A stretch of 64,000 bases of DNA, from contig NZ_VNJJ01000015.1 in assembly GCF_007786475.1 (NCBI RefSeq), forward strand, positions 1-64,000, given 5' to 3'. The translations under genes were made by a program, and so were the position numbers. Of this stretch, positions 43,665-51,587 are shown in pieces. A model generated the notes under the pieces. It searched no databases. It saw nothing but the letters and a program-made list of their open reading frames with translations, and was not told the DNA's origin. The first letter of the stretch is position 1, and every line of letters begins with the position of its first letter. This DNA is from Cohnella terricola. GTDB taxonomy: Bacteria > Bacillota > Bacilli > Paenibacillales > Paenibacillaceae.

Positions 43665-44219
43665 ATGATTCGCCAACTTCAGCAGGGCATGATTGCCCCG
43701 GCATTTCGTACCGTCGATCTTTATGGCAATCCCATATCGCTTGAAAGTTATCGCGGCCGCAAAGTTCTGCTAGCCTTTTTACGTTTCTCTGCCTGTGCGG
43801 TTTGTAATTTACGCGTGCATCATTTTATCGGTAGATATTCGGAATGGCAGCGCCAAGGCATGGACGTCATCGCCATATTCGAATCCCCAGAGGAGAATAT
43901 GCGGAGATATGTGGGTGCTCAAAATGCTCCGTTCCCACTCGTCGCCGACCCGCAAGCTCACTTATACGATTTGTACGGTGTCGAGACATCCGAAGAGAAA
44001 TTACAAGCAACAATGGCCGATGCGAACACGAAGTCATTCGTCGCCGAGGCTGCTGCTGCTGGCTATGCGCTTACTCCCGAAGAGGGTTCGAACTTCAACA
44101 GGATTCCCGCGGATTTTTTGATAAATGAGCGAGGTATCGTACGGCTAGCGCATTACAGCAGCATTGTTACCGACCATCTCTCGTTTACAGTGATCGACAG
44201 CTTCGCTGCTGGCGAGTAA
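43665..44219 (+). CDS. Peroxiredoxin-like protein (AhpC/TSA)
   Basis: A 184-residue thioredoxin-fold protein. It has the APAFRTVDLYGNPISLESYR entry, the redox site FSACAVCNLR (C44 and C47), and SNFNRIPADFLINERGIVRL with the cis-proline strand. The CxxC pair is more thioredoxin-like than the single Cys of classical AhpC, and places it in the peroxiredoxin-like family. It probably reduces peroxides or acts as a thiol reductase. AAAGGAGG precedes the ATG. It is paired with the Crp/Fnr regulator. Confidence 0.87.
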   Translation: MIRQLQQGMIAPAFRTVDLYGNPISLESYRGRKVLLAFLRFSACAVCNLRVHHFIGRYSEWQRQGMDVIAIFESPEENMRRYVGAQNAPFPLVADPQAHLYDLYGVETSEEKLQATMADANTKSFVAEAAAAGYALTPEEGSNFNRIPADFLINERGIVRLAHYSSIVTDHLSFTVIDSFAAGE

Positions 44220-44243
44220 CAAGTACCGCTAATTAGTATCTTA

Positions 44244-44273
44244 TTGTTGAACCAGAGCCCTCTATGGTACAAT
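44244..44273 (+). promoter_or_regulatory. Probable promoter of the 44446 gene
   Basis: TTGTTG, 18 bases, TACAAT. It would give a leader of about 165 bases before the membrane-protein gene. Confidence 0.5.
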
Positions 44274-44283
44274 ATCGTAGAAA

Positions 44284-44395
44284 AACCGAGCGTGCGAACA
44301 TTCGGCTTATACAATTAGGTTGGAGGGGATATCCCTTCAAGCTCATGAATGAAACAAAAGCCCACCTTCAGCTTCTACCTGCAAGGTGGTTTTTT
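44284..44395 (+). promoter_or_regulatory. Structured leader with terminator, candidate cis-acting RNA
   Basis: It contains a hairpin related to 21118 (CCGAG to TCGGC, then TACAATT), the palindrome GGGATATCCC, and then the terminator CCACCTT to AAGGTGG with TTTTTT (44362-44395). A 25-codon frame starting at ATG 44345 crosses the terminator but lacks a well-placed ribosome site. It may control the gene at 44446 by attenuation. Confidence 0.45.
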
Positions 44396-44445
44396 ACTTT
44401 CTCTTGCAGAAGAGGATCATGATCAGCTAAAGGAGAACGATCGGA

Positions 44446-45837
44446 TTGCTTATTGTGCAGCTTAGTTATTTCGGACTCGTATTTTGGTTTGGTTTATATA
44501 TGATTAATCGGGATGTAAGAAACGTTCGGTTATGGCTAGCCGGTCTCGGCCTCATCGTTTGCTCCATCGGTATCGGAGCGGTCATATTGTTACCCCACAG
44601 CCAAGAGCACCAGACTATGGCGATGCCAATCAGCAAGGTGCGTGATATCTGCTCTTATCTGCCTTTGGTTTTGTGGCAGGGTGCCATTCTATCGGCTGCC
44701 GCAGGAAAAGAGAACAAACGGAGCGCATTATGGCTGCTATGGAAACACGGGCTAACGGGGTTGACGCTGTGTAGCATGATTTGGCTCGCCTTCGTTGAGA
44801 GTCCTATTGTATACGGCGTTTCCTACAAAGTCGCGGTATGCATGTTTTTTATCCTGTCGGCGGTATTTTCCATAGGGGGAGCGGTATCTAATGAGATAAA
44901 ACGGCCGCTTCCTTTCTATGTTTTCATTTATTCGCCGCTACTTGTATTTTCCTGCATGATGGCTTTGAATCTCTTATTCCCGGGTGACGCATGGAACAAA
45001 GGGACGCTTATGGCAAACGGTGCCGGAATGCTACTGTTTGGCGCATATACGATGATCAAAGAAATCAGGGATCAAGGGGAATCCTGGCTTCCCGATTTGT
45101 TTCGGTCGCTTGATTATTCCGTCTTTTTTACGCTCATTTTTTCCGGTCAGGTCGCGCTTGTTATTTTGCTTGGAACGGGGACGGGCTTCGATTTTACGAC
45201 GCTGTCGACATTGATGGTCAGCATAATGGTTTCCATTGCATTTCAGGTGTTTGTGTATCCGATTCGGGCTTTGCTCGATAATATTGCTTTAATGATGTTC
45301 CCGAAGCTGCGCACGGAACGCTCCAAACTGCGTTTGGTCGAAAGCGTTCAGGTTCGTATTGATGAATATGCGAATCCGGAGGAGATGGACGACGAGGAGC
45401 TCTACCGTCATATCCGGCGCGCGACTAGCAACTTGGGTAACCTGGAGCGATTGGCGTCGAGCCCGCTCGCGCAATTGAAGCTGATTGACGAGAGGATTCG
45501 GAAGCGCGGGGCGGCGGATGGTGTAGTGGAACGGGCTAACGAGCTTAAGTCTTTGCTTATCGAAAGTATTTTGCAATTGAAGCCGCGCCGGGATGAACAG
45601 TTCGGCACGACGGACGAATGGAAATTTTACAATGCTTTGTATTTCCCTTACGTCGTGGGCATCAAACCGTATAGCGTTCGTTATTCGGACAATCAACTGG
45701 ATGTTTCCTCCATAGAGGCCTTGAAGTGGTTCCGTACTTGTGTGCCAGAGCGCACCTGCTATAATTGGCAGAACGCCGGCGCACGTCTTATAGCGACAAG
45801 TCTGAGGGAGAAAAATGCCCTTATCAAGGCGCAGTAA
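44446..45837 (+). CDS. Multi-pass membrane protein of unknown function
   Basis: A 463-residue protein with about eight membrane helices in the first 275 residues (for example LSYFGLVFWFGLYMI and VALVILLGTGTGFDF), then a cytoplasmic domain of about 185 residues with charged helices (ELYRHIRRATSNLGNLERLA) and an aromatic-rich end (CVPERTCYNWQNAGARL). I do not recognise the family. The layout, a membrane sensor-like part plus a cytoplasmic helical part, would fit a signalling or regulatory protein. The TTG start follows AAAGGAGA. The gene is single, with a leader carrying a terminator and its own terminator after it. Confidence 0.7.
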   Translation: MLIVQLSYFGLVFWFGLYMINRDVRNVRLWLAGLGLIVCSIGIGAVILLPHSQEHQTMAMPISKVRDICSYLPLVLWQGAILSAAAGKENKRSALWLLWKHGLTGLTLCSMIWLAFVESPIVYGVSYKVAVCMFFILSAVFSIGGAVSNEIKRPLPFYVFIYSPLLVFSCMMALNLLFPGDAWNKGTLMANGAGMLLFGAYTMIKEIRDQGESWLPDLFRSLDYSVFFTLIFSGQVALVILLGTGTGFDFTTLSTLMVSIMVSIAFQVFVYPIRALLDNIALMMFPKLRTERSKLRLVESVQVRIDEYANPEEMDDEELYRHIRRATSNLGNLERLASSPLAQLKLIDERIRKRGAADGVVERANELKSLLIESILQLKPRRDEQFGTTDEWKFYNALYFPYVVGIKPYSVRYSDNQLDVSSIEALKWFRTCVPERTCYNWQNAGARLIATSLREKNALIKAQ

Positions 45838-45850
45838 CGATGACATGGAT

Positions 45851-45898
45851 GGCGGTTGTCTCCTTGGGAAAGCCCAGGGAAGCGGCCGCCTTTTTTTT
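45851..45898 (+). terminator. Terminator of the 44446 gene
   Basis: GGCGG pairs with CCGCC around an inner TGGG/CCCA stem, then eight T residues. Confidence 0.8.
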
Positions 45899-46116
45899 AA
45901 CGATCAGAAGAATAAATTTCTATGACTCCATACTCATCTGATCGCTCGATACAAACGTATACTGCCGCCCCGAGGACGGCGGAGCCGTTTTGCTTGCTGA
46001 CCGAAGAAATACGCAATATTGGCACCAAACGGCAGTGAAAAGCATGGTTTTGGCAGTCATTTGTGGGCTACTCTCGGTGTTGCAAGGCGTAATCAAACCA
46101 TTAGGAGGAATGTACA

Positions 46117-46209
46117 ATGTCTCAAGCAAGCATCCAAACCGCAAAAACGGCACATCAATGGGTGATCGGATCCATTCAAGCGGACCGACACGCCTCCGTC
46201 GATAATTAA
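46117..46209 (+). CDS. Small 30-residue ORF
   Basis: ATG with AGGAGG 8 bases upstream. The peptide begins MSQASIQTAKTAHQWVIGS and ends with TAA, 28 bases before the next gene. It is hydrophilic and has no known family. The good ribosome site and the position favour real translation, either as a small protein or as a leader for the membrane protein that follows. Confidence 0.45.
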   Translation: MSQASIQTAKTAHQWVIGSIQADRHASVDN

Positions 46210-46237
46210 TCGTCCCCAAAAGAAAGAGGTGTTAAAT

Positions 46238-46678
46238 ATGAAAACAAATGGAGCAATAACGCCGGCAGGAGAAAATCTCATTCGCAAAGTACTACTGACG
46301 AATGTCGTTTCGTCCGGGGCATGCGGGCTACTGCTGCTGTTCTTTTCTGGGTATGTCGCAGATTGGACGGGACTGGGCAACAGATTAGCTTTGGTCGAAA
46401 CCGGGGTTTTCCTGCTCGTATTCGTCGCATTTCTTGTTTGGACCACGTCCAGAAGCACTGTTTCTCCAGTGGCCGTGCTTATCATTGCTATGCTTGACTT
46501 CATTTGGGTCGTCGGCAGTGTGTTTCTGCTGAAGGATAAAGGAACTACGTTGGCGATGACCGTTTTTGGCGAGTGGGCGGTAATTCTGGTCACTGCGGTC
46601 GTCGGCGTATTCGCGATTTTCGAGGCGTTTTATTGTTGGCGTAACCGTTCTTTCGGAAGAGATCAAACGATCCAGTAA
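46238..46678 (+). CDS. Small integral membrane protein
   Basis: A 146-residue protein with four membrane helices (VSSGACGLLLLFFSGYV, GVFLLVFVAFLVW, VAVLIIAMLDFIWVVGSVF, WAVILVTAVVGVFAIFEAF) and a basic tail. This resembles small uncharacterised membrane proteins common in Gram-positive bacteria. ATG at 46238 follows GAGGTG. It may share a transcript with the 30-residue ORF. A copy of the dispersed hairpin follows directly. The function is unknown. Confidence 0.75.
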   Translation: MKTNGAITPAGENLIRKVLLTNVVSSGACGLLLLFFSGYVADWTGLGNRLALVETGVFLLVFVAFLVWTTSRSTVSPVAVLIIAMLDFIWVVGSVFLLKDKGTTLAMTVFGEWAVILVTAVVGVFAIFEAFYCWRNRSFGRDQTIQ

Positions 46679-46691
46679 CTGGCGAAGCGCA

Positions 46692-46753
46692 ACGTCGGAC
46701 GCGGGTCTGGGGGCTGTGTCAGGTGGTGAGCAAGTGATCTGGCGCAGCCCTTT
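46692..46753. repeat. Dispersed hairpin element, copy D
   Basis: CGTCGGACGCGGGTCT, then GGGGGCTGTGTCAG facing CTGGCGCAGCCC and TTT. It sits between convergent genes. Confidence 0.65.
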
Positions 46754-46793
46754 ATCGATACAGGAGGTATTATGGATACAGAATCAGAAGCGG

Positions 46794-47513
46794 TTATGAA
46801 GGATTCGACGATATTTTTCCTGATAGCCCGTCCAGCAGTACGTTCAGACCGAAATCGAATTCTTGCTGCCAATCTGTGTTCACCGTGTAAGGAGCCAACC
46901 GAATGAAAGTGGGGAACTGTTCCTTGGAAAGACTGTTGTAGAACTGACCATATTGCTCGCTGATTTGTTCGGCGGTGGCACCGCTATTATCCGCCAATGA
47001 TGCAAACCGCATTTCCTCAGCCACAAGTCCCAGCACATAGTTTTTCAGCATGGAGGCGATCCACGGAATCTGCCTGTCTTCGAACCCGGCAGAAGCCAGT
47101 ATTTGATATAACTTTTCGATCTGCACAAGACGATTGTATCCCAATGCGATAGTGGCATTAAATAAATCCACGGTGTCACGGTACCGGCTCAGTATTTTTC
47201 TAAATTGCGCTCCCCAATACAGAAGCTGTTCCCTCCAAGGCAAGGAGGGATCGGGCCATTCCATTTCGGAGCTTATTTTATCGGAAATCAGCTGCAGTAG
47301 TTGCTCTTTCCCTTTTACATGGTAATACAGGGAAGCGGTCTGTACCGACAAATCATCGGCTACTTTACGCATGCTCAATTCTTTCAAGCCTGATTCGTTT
47401 AATAAACGAATAGCTGATTGCACGATCCGCACCCGGCTTAATGGCGTATGCAAGCTTTCGTTTTCTTCAGGACCGATGAGTTCCAACGATTGCCGAACCC
47501 GTTTTCTCGCCAT
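46794..47513 (-). CDS. TetR family regulator
   Basis: A 239-residue TetR-type repressor. The helix-turn-helix is at about 30-75 (LSRVRIVQSAIRLLNESGLK, MRKVADDLSVQTASLYYHVK, GKEQLLQLI), then a helical ligand domain of TetR_C type. AAGGAGAG lies 8 bases before the ATG. It is divergent from the VOC gene at 47614; the 19-base palindrome between them is the likely operator for both. The ligand is unknown, possibly the substrate of the VOC protein. Confidence 0.93.
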   Translation of the reverse strand: MARKRVRQSLELIGPEENESLHTPLSRVRIVQSAIRLLNESGLKELSMRKVADDLSVQTASLYYHVKGKEQLLQLISDKISSEMEWPDPSLPWREQLLYWGAQFRKILSRYRDTVDLFNATIALGYNRLVQIEKLYQILASAGFEDRQIPWIASMLKNYVLGLVAEEMRFASLADNSGATAEQISEQYGQFYNSLSKEQFPTFIRLAPYTVNTDWQQEFDFGLNVLLDGLSGKISSNPS

Positions 47514-47529
47514 TTGAACACTCTCCTTA

Positions 47530-47558
47530 TTGACATTATAACATGTTTAGAATAATCT
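47530..47558 (+). promoter_or_regulatory. Promoter of the VOC gene
   Basis: TTGACA, 17 bases, TAATCT. The -10 box overlaps the TetR operator. Confidence 0.6.
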
Positions 47559-47572
47559 AATACCATTAGATT
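47554..47572. promoter_or_regulatory. TetR operator palindrome
   Basis: AATCTAAT-ACC-ATTAGATT, a perfect 8-base inverted repeat, in the gap between the divergent TetR and VOC genes. Confidence 0.75.
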
Positions 47573-47613
47573 AATTAAGGGCATTTATATGTCCCGGAAT
47601 AAAAGGAGACATT

Positions 47614-47982
47614 ATGAGACTAAACCATTTGAATCTTTGCGTGGAAAATTTGGATGAAGCACGTGAGTTTTTTCGTGAGTTTTTCGATTTTAACCTGGTC
47701 GACCAGAAGGGGAACGCAATTGCGGTGATGAATGACGGGCACGGTTTTACGCTTGTATTGAGCAATCCCGTGTCTTTTGGGGGAACTGTCCCCGAGTACC
47801 CTAAAGACTTTCATGTCGGTTTTTATGTCGATTCAACCGATGAAGTCGATCGGCTTTGCGACCGTCTCGCGGCAGCAAATCTGCTATCCGATCAAAAACC
47901 TAAAAACATGAGGGGTGGATATACGCTGTACTTCAATGCACTGGGTGGCATCCTGTTTGAAGTGACTTGCTTCGTTGATTGA
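47614..47982 (+). CDS. VOC family protein
   Basis: A 122-residue single-domain VOC protein: MRLNHLNLCVENLDEAREFF at the start, a GYTLYFNALGGILFEVTCFV metal-strand ending, and FHVGFYVDSTDEVDRLCDRL in the middle. AAAAGGAG precedes the ATG. It is divergent from the TetR gene and probably repressed by it, which suggests a detoxification role for a specific small molecule. It has its own strong terminator. Confidence 0.87.
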   Translation: MRLNHLNLCVENLDEAREFFREFFDFNLVDQKGNAIAVMNDGHGFTLVLSNPVSFGGTVPEYPKDFHVGFYVDSTDEVDRLCDRLAAANLLSDQKPKNMRGGYTLYFNALGGILFEVTCFVD

Positions 47983-47987
47983 ACGCC

Positions 47988-48017
47988 TTTGCTTCCAGAT
48001 AAACATCTGGAAGCAAA
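47988..48017. terminator. Bidirectional terminator
   Basis: Perfect 13-base arms TTTGCTTCCAGAT and ATCTGGAAGCAAA around AAAC. Confidence 0.85.
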
Positions 48018-48047
48018 AGCAATCGAAGCCAATTGTCCTCGTTAGCG

Positions 48048-48743
48048 TTATTGCAATACATACCCGCCATCCGTAAATAAAGTCGTGCCGGTTGTATAAC
48101 TATTCGTCATTAAATAAATCACCGAATGAGCGATCTCATCCACATGTCCTACACGCTGTAACAGCGTCATGCCTTCATACGCCTCGTAAGCTTCTTTACG
48201 ATCCTTCTCCGTTCTTATCGTACCAGGAGACACCACATTAACTCGAATCGGCGCTAACTCGATTGCAAGCGCCTTACCTAAACTTTCAATGGCTCCATTA
48301 CATGCAGCATAAGAGGCCGCTCCGGGTATAGGTCTTTGACTCGCTGCCCCAGACATAAGAACGATTGATCCGCCTTTGGAAATATAAGGGGCAGCGTATT
48401 TTGCGGCATAGTACTGCGGCCAGAATTTATTTCGAAAACAACTCTCCGCGACCTCTTTCTCCGAAGTAATTGGGCCAAGCACATAAGTTGCTCCCGGAGT
48501 AAACAAATGATCAAACTGGCCGACTTCACGAAAAAAAGATTGAAGTGCGTCTTCATCTTTATTGTCCACCTGCAATATTTGCAACAAATCGCTATTGATG
48601 TCGGATTGCGCTTGCTTTAGCTTTTCAAATGATCGCCCAGCAATTACGACATGCGCACCTTGCCTAACAGCTTCCTTAGCTGTACCCAGGCCAATTCCAG
48701 TACTGCCACCTATAATCACAACGCGTTGATCGGTTAAGTTCAT
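48048..48743 (-). CDS. SDR family protein lacking the catalytic lysine
   Basis: A 231-residue short-chain dehydrogenase fold. The cofactor motif is GGSTGIG (residues 12-18), the serine strand is VLMSGAAS (S131), and the C-terminus is GTTLFTDGGYVL. The active-site block reads SYAACNGAIE, so the usual Y-x-x-x-K is Y145-x-x-x-N149. Without the lysine, normal SDR chemistry is doubtful. ATG at 48743 overlaps the GNAT stop (ATGA), and GGAG lies within the GNAT end, so the longer frame is not used. It is coupled to the GNAT gene. Confidence 0.85.
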   Translation of the reverse strand: MNLTDQRVVIIGGSTGIGLGTAKEAVRQGAHVVIAGRSFEKLKQAQSDINSDLLQILQVDNKDEDALQSFFREVGQFDHLFTPGATYVLGPITSEKEVAESCFRNKFWPQYYAAKYAAPYISKGGSIVLMSGAASQRPIPGAASYAACNGAIESLGKALAIELAPIRVNVVSPGTIRTEKDRKEAYEAYEGMTLLQRVGHVDEIAHSVIYLMTNSYTTGTTLFTDGGYVLQ

Positions 48744-49165
48744 GCTGTATACTCCATCAAGTAATACGGCCCGTCTTCGGACGTTCCTTGTTCCAGGATG
48801 GTCCAGCCTCGGGATTGGTAGAAGTTCAGGGCGGACGTATTCGCCGCCACGCACTTCAAGGTCGGCCGCGGCGAAACAAACCGTTCGCAGCAGGCTTCAA
48901 GGAGCGCCGTACCCACACCTTGTCCCGCGAAATCGGGATGTACGAATAAATGGTGAATAAAATGAGTGGGAACCCATACGGACGAGAAACCCAGCACGCG
49001 CTCGCCGTCCGCGGCGATCAGAATAAACTCGTCTTCCGTATCCTTGTCGAAGTCCTCGGGAGCTATCGAAGAAGGGGCCAGCCACTTGAAATGCCGGTTT
49101 CGGGATTGGAAATAGATTTCTCTCAGCGCATCGTAATCCGCTTTTTCTGCCTGCCTAATCTGCAC
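48740..49165 (-). CDS. GNAT family acetyltransferase
   Basis: A 141-residue GNAT enzyme. The acetyl-CoA loop is HPDFAGQGVGTALLEA (near residues 78-93), preceded by the strand FIHHLFVHP and followed by CVAANTSALNFYQSRGW. The substrate is unknown; drug, amine or peptide acetylation are all possible. GTG at 49165 has GAGGTG at good spacing; a TTG two codons earlier is too close to it. It is translationally coupled to the SDR gene. Confidence 0.9.
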   Translation of the reverse strand: MQIRQAEKADYDALREIYFQSRNRHFKWLAPSSIAPEDFDKDTEDEFILIAADGERVLGFSSVWVPTHFIHHLFVHPDFAGQGVGTALLEACCERFVSPRPTLKCVAANTSALNFYQSRGWTILEQGTSEDGPYYLMEYTA

Positions 49166-49274
49166 CTTCAAACACCTCTGCCTTTATTTCATGGAAATCC
49201 GTGAATCAAATATCCTTCTCCAAAATTAAAGCACAGAGCTGCTCTAGCTTCAAGCTGGATGGGCACCGAGCCTT

Positions 49275-49303
49275 CGCCTGTACTTAACAGGCGTCAGTTT
49301 TTT
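49275..49303 (+). terminator. Terminator-like hairpin before the double VOC gene
   Basis: CGCCTGT and ACAGGCG with a 5-base loop, then TCAGTTTTTT. No plus-strand gene precedes it closely, so it may be an attenuator of the gene at 49342. Confidence 0.45.
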
Positions 49304-49341
49304 CTATTTACTGGCAGGATAGCAGGAAGAAATCGCGAATC

Positions 49342-50133
49342 TTGTCAGGGATAAAGCCTTTTGCTTTGAAACACCCTATCAAGCCCATCATTCACACCGT
49401 ATTTCTACCCGTACCTGATTTGAAGGTGGCTATCGAATGGTATGCGGACTTGTTCGAACAGCCCATTCGGCCAGACAAAACGGGAGGCGGAATCTACTGG
49501 GGCGTATCCTTCGAAGGTACCGGAATTATTCTCGACAGCCAAATGTGGGGATTCCCGCCGATGATCATGTTCGAGTCGATTCGAGATATCGATGCGTCGT
49601 ATGACTTCTGCACCAGTATGGGCTATTCGCATGTTGGAGAGCTGTACCGTTATGACGAGGCTAAGCATTTCGCGGTGGGCGGGAACATGGTCTGCTGGGC
49701 AATCTCGCATGAGCAGCCGGAGGAACCAGTGGGCGATACACACCCGCTGCTCACGAGGATCAGCCGAGTGATTGCGCATGGAGATCACGCGGCCGAGACG
49801 GAGAGCTGGTACGCCGGATTTTTGCAAAAGGACGTTCGGCCGGATCCGCTGGTACAAGGGTTGAACGGCATTGCGATGGACAGGGGGGCGGATCTGCTAG
49901 TCGACGACAACCGGCTGTCGCAGACTGGAAAAGCGCATTACGACAAGCTGCAGCTCGATCTGCGCGTCGCCCCGGCCCTGGTGATCGATTCCCCGGATTT
50001 AGAAGCAGCAAGAGATCACGTGATCGCGAAAGGCGCATCCGATGTGACGGTTATCGAGGAACGGATGGGCGCGGCATGTTTCACATTCTATGACCCGTAC
50101 GGCAACGGGATCATGATGCGGCAAACGCGTTAA
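49342..50133 (+). CDS. Two-domain VOC protein
   Basis: A 263-residue protein made of two VOC modules in tandem. The first (about 15-130) starts IIHTVFLPVPDLKVAIEWYA. The second (about 140-260) starts TRISRVIAHGDHAAETESWY and ends CFTFYDPYGNGIMM. Two modules in one chain are typical of enzymes that form the metal site within a monomer. The TTG start is the only one giving the first strand; its ribosome site AGGAAG is a little distant, so the start is uncertain. The substrate is unknown. Confidence 0.8.
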   Translation: MSGIKPFALKHPIKPIIHTVFLPVPDLKVAIEWYADLFEQPIRPDKTGGGIYWGVSFEGTGIILDSQMWGFPPMIMFESIRDIDASYDFCTSMGYSHVGELYRYDEAKHFAVGGNMVCWAISHEQPEEPVGDTHPLLTRISRVIAHGDHAAETESWYAGFLQKDVRPDPLVQGLNGIAMDRGADLLVDDNRLSQTGKAHYDKLQLDLRVAPALVIDSPDLEAARDHVIAKGASDVTVIEERMGAACFTFYDPYGNGIMMRQTR

Positions 50134-50140
50134 TCGCATC

Positions 50141-50216
50141 CGATGTGACGCGGGTTCGGGGGCTGTGGCAGGCTGCTGGATGGTGATCTGTTGCAGCCCT
50201 CTCTGGGCTTCTCGAG
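50141..50216. repeat. Dispersed hairpin element, copy E
   Basis: GACGCGGGTTCGG, then GGGCTGTGGCAG facing CTGTTGCAGCCC, then CTCTGGGCTTCTCG. It follows the double VOC gene directly. Confidence 0.65.
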
Positions 50217-50219
50217 TAC

Positions 50220-50243
50220 AAAAAGCCGCCAAAATGCGGCGGC
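50220..50243 (-). terminator. Terminator of the ArsR/SRPBCC/DoxX operon
   Basis: GCCGCC pairs with GGCGGC. On the minus strand it is followed by TTTTTGT. Confidence 0.7.
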
Positions 50244-50268
50244 CTAAGGAGATGCGCGCGAGCCTTAG

Positions 50269-50465
50269 CTAACGATAGCCCGCGATCAAACCGATGGCGA
50301 CGAGTGATTCCACTACCCAGACGATGCGCATAAACCCGACGCTATACCGAGTGTCTCGGTATAAAGGATCCGGACCTCCTCGCTGTTCAAGAACACTTTC
50401 ATTAATCCGGAACTTAGAAAAATGGCGGCTAAAAGTCCCTGTGCAATGCGAACGAACCATTTCAT
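50269..50465 (-). pseudogene. Frameshifted and short DoxX-like gene
   Basis: From ATG 50465 the frame reads MKWFVRIAQGLLAAIFLSSG and then YTETLG, a DoxX-like membrane protein. Near 50346 the frame is lost, and the sense continues in another frame as YSVGFMRIVWVVESLVAIGL, ending GYR-stop. A one-base deletion restores one sensible protein. It is still only about half the usual length, so it is decayed (or misassembled). AGGGA precedes the ATG. Confidence 0.72.
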
Positions 50466-50474
50466 GGTTGGTCC

Positions 50475-50958
50475 CTACGAGGAATGCCTGGCCAGCAGGG
50501 CGGCGAACTGATCCAAGAGCTCGATCACCCCCTCGGTCATGCCCGACTTAAGTACTCCGTCACGAATTTCTACCGATGGGGTACAAGGAAGTTTCCGTAA
50601 ATTTTGTTCTTCCTTCCGCCAGTTCTTCGAACGTCACCGTGACTAGGCCAACGGCTGGAACGCCTTCAAATTCATACGTGTGGATAAGTCTATCCGGCGA
50701 TGAAACTTCATGGAAAACCCCGTTATGTGCGTACTCTTTTCCGGCGGGATCCCGCAGAACGTATCTCCAAATGCCGCCTTTCTTCACGTCCAAGCTGTCC
50801 ACGATCGTCGTCATGAAGCTCTTCCCCCAAAATTCGGGGATATAAGCGGCGTCCGTCCACATTCGGAAAACCAGCTCTCGGCGAGCTTCGAATGTCCGAC
50901 TGATGATTATTTCCTGTTTGTTCGGTTCCGCAATTATTGATGTTTTGAGCATGTTCAA
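50475..50958 (-). pseudogene. Frameshifted SRPBCC (AHSA1-like) gene
   Basis: The N-terminal 127 residues are a good SRPBCC/AHSA1 protein (IIISRTFEARRELVFRMWTD, WRYVLRDPAGKEYAHNGVF, RLIHTYEFEGVP, TKFTETSLYP). One extra base near 50577 then shifts the frame to an early stop at 50560. In the neighbouring frame the expected end continues: SVEIRDGVLKSGMTEGVIEL and LDQFAALLARHSS, with stop at 50475. The downstream DoxX gene is also frameshifted. Either the operon is decaying or this stretch has sequence errors. Confidence 0.75.
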
Positions 50959-50981
50959 TTCTCCTCTTCAAATTGAAATGG

Positions 50982-51314
50982 TCACATAGGTTCGTTCCCC
51001 TGTTCCTGCACTTTGCAGAGAAGAGCGTCCAACCGGTCGAACTGCTCCTCCTTAGCGTTCAGGAACGATTGCACCCATCTGTCCAACTCAGCGAACTGCT
51101 CCTTCTGGACGCTAAATATTCGCCGGTTCGCAACTGCATCCACGACAACGAGTCCCGCATCGCTTAGCACCCGGAGATGCTTTGATGACTGGGGTAACCG
51201 GAGTGAGAGTCGTTCTGCAATTTCCCCGAGCGTGAGGGCCCCCACGTCCCGCAATAGCTCTACGATATTCATCCGGTTAGGTTCTGCAAGCGCGCTCAAC
51301 GTTGCCGCATTCAT
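50982..51314 (-). CDS. ArsR family regulator
   Basis: A 110-residue winged-helix repressor: LAEPNRMNIVELLRDVGALT, then IAERLSLRLPQSSKHLRVLS, AGLVVVDAVANRRIFSV and a helical tail. It has no clear cysteine metal site, which fits the ArsR-SRPBCC-DoxX class (non-metal or unknown signal). ATG at 51314 follows AAAGGAGG by 7 bases; the longer upstream frame is not used. It is the first gene of an operon whose two partners are both frameshifted, so the regulator may now control nothing useful here. Confidence 0.93.
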   Translation of the reverse strand: MNAATLSALAEPNRMNIVELLRDVGALTLGEIAERLSLRLPQSSKHLRVLSDAGLVVVDAVANRRIFSVQKEQFAELDRWVQSFLNAKEEQFDRLDALLCKVQEQGNEPM

Positions 51315-51361
51315 GGACCTACCTCCTTTCCAAAGCGGATCGTGATCTACTTGATGAAGAC

Positions 51362-51416
51362 AATATACCACGATTGGAATTTTCCTGTAAAGGAAATTTC
51401 TATACAGGGAAATTTC
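51362..51416 (-). promoter_or_regulatory. ArsR promoter with twin palindromes
   Basis: On the minus strand TTTACA, 18 bases, TATATT (51362-51391). GAAATTTC, itself a palindrome, occurs at 51393-51400 and again at 51409-51416, sixteen bases apart, just upstream of the -35 box. Likely a self-control site. Confidence 0.55.
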
Positions 51417-51587
51417 ATATCGAGAAAAATATAACAAGTCGCGTAAATCGGGTAACGATAAACTAATTGCAATTTGCAGTGCGCATTTTATACTCAAGAA
51501 GTAAGTTTTTACAGAAATATTTTGTATCGGGGATTACGCTAGGATCAGTGAAAGAATAAATCAAAGTTAAGAAAGCAGGGGAGCGAC

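Noticed and set aside
44345-44422. 25-codon frame crossing the terminator before 44446
   Set aside because: The ribosome site is about 16 bases away and the frame runs through the terminator; treated as part of a structured leader.
46093-46593. 166-codon minus-strand frame
   Set aside because: Antisense to the small membrane protein and the 30-residue ORF, both of which have good ribosome sites.
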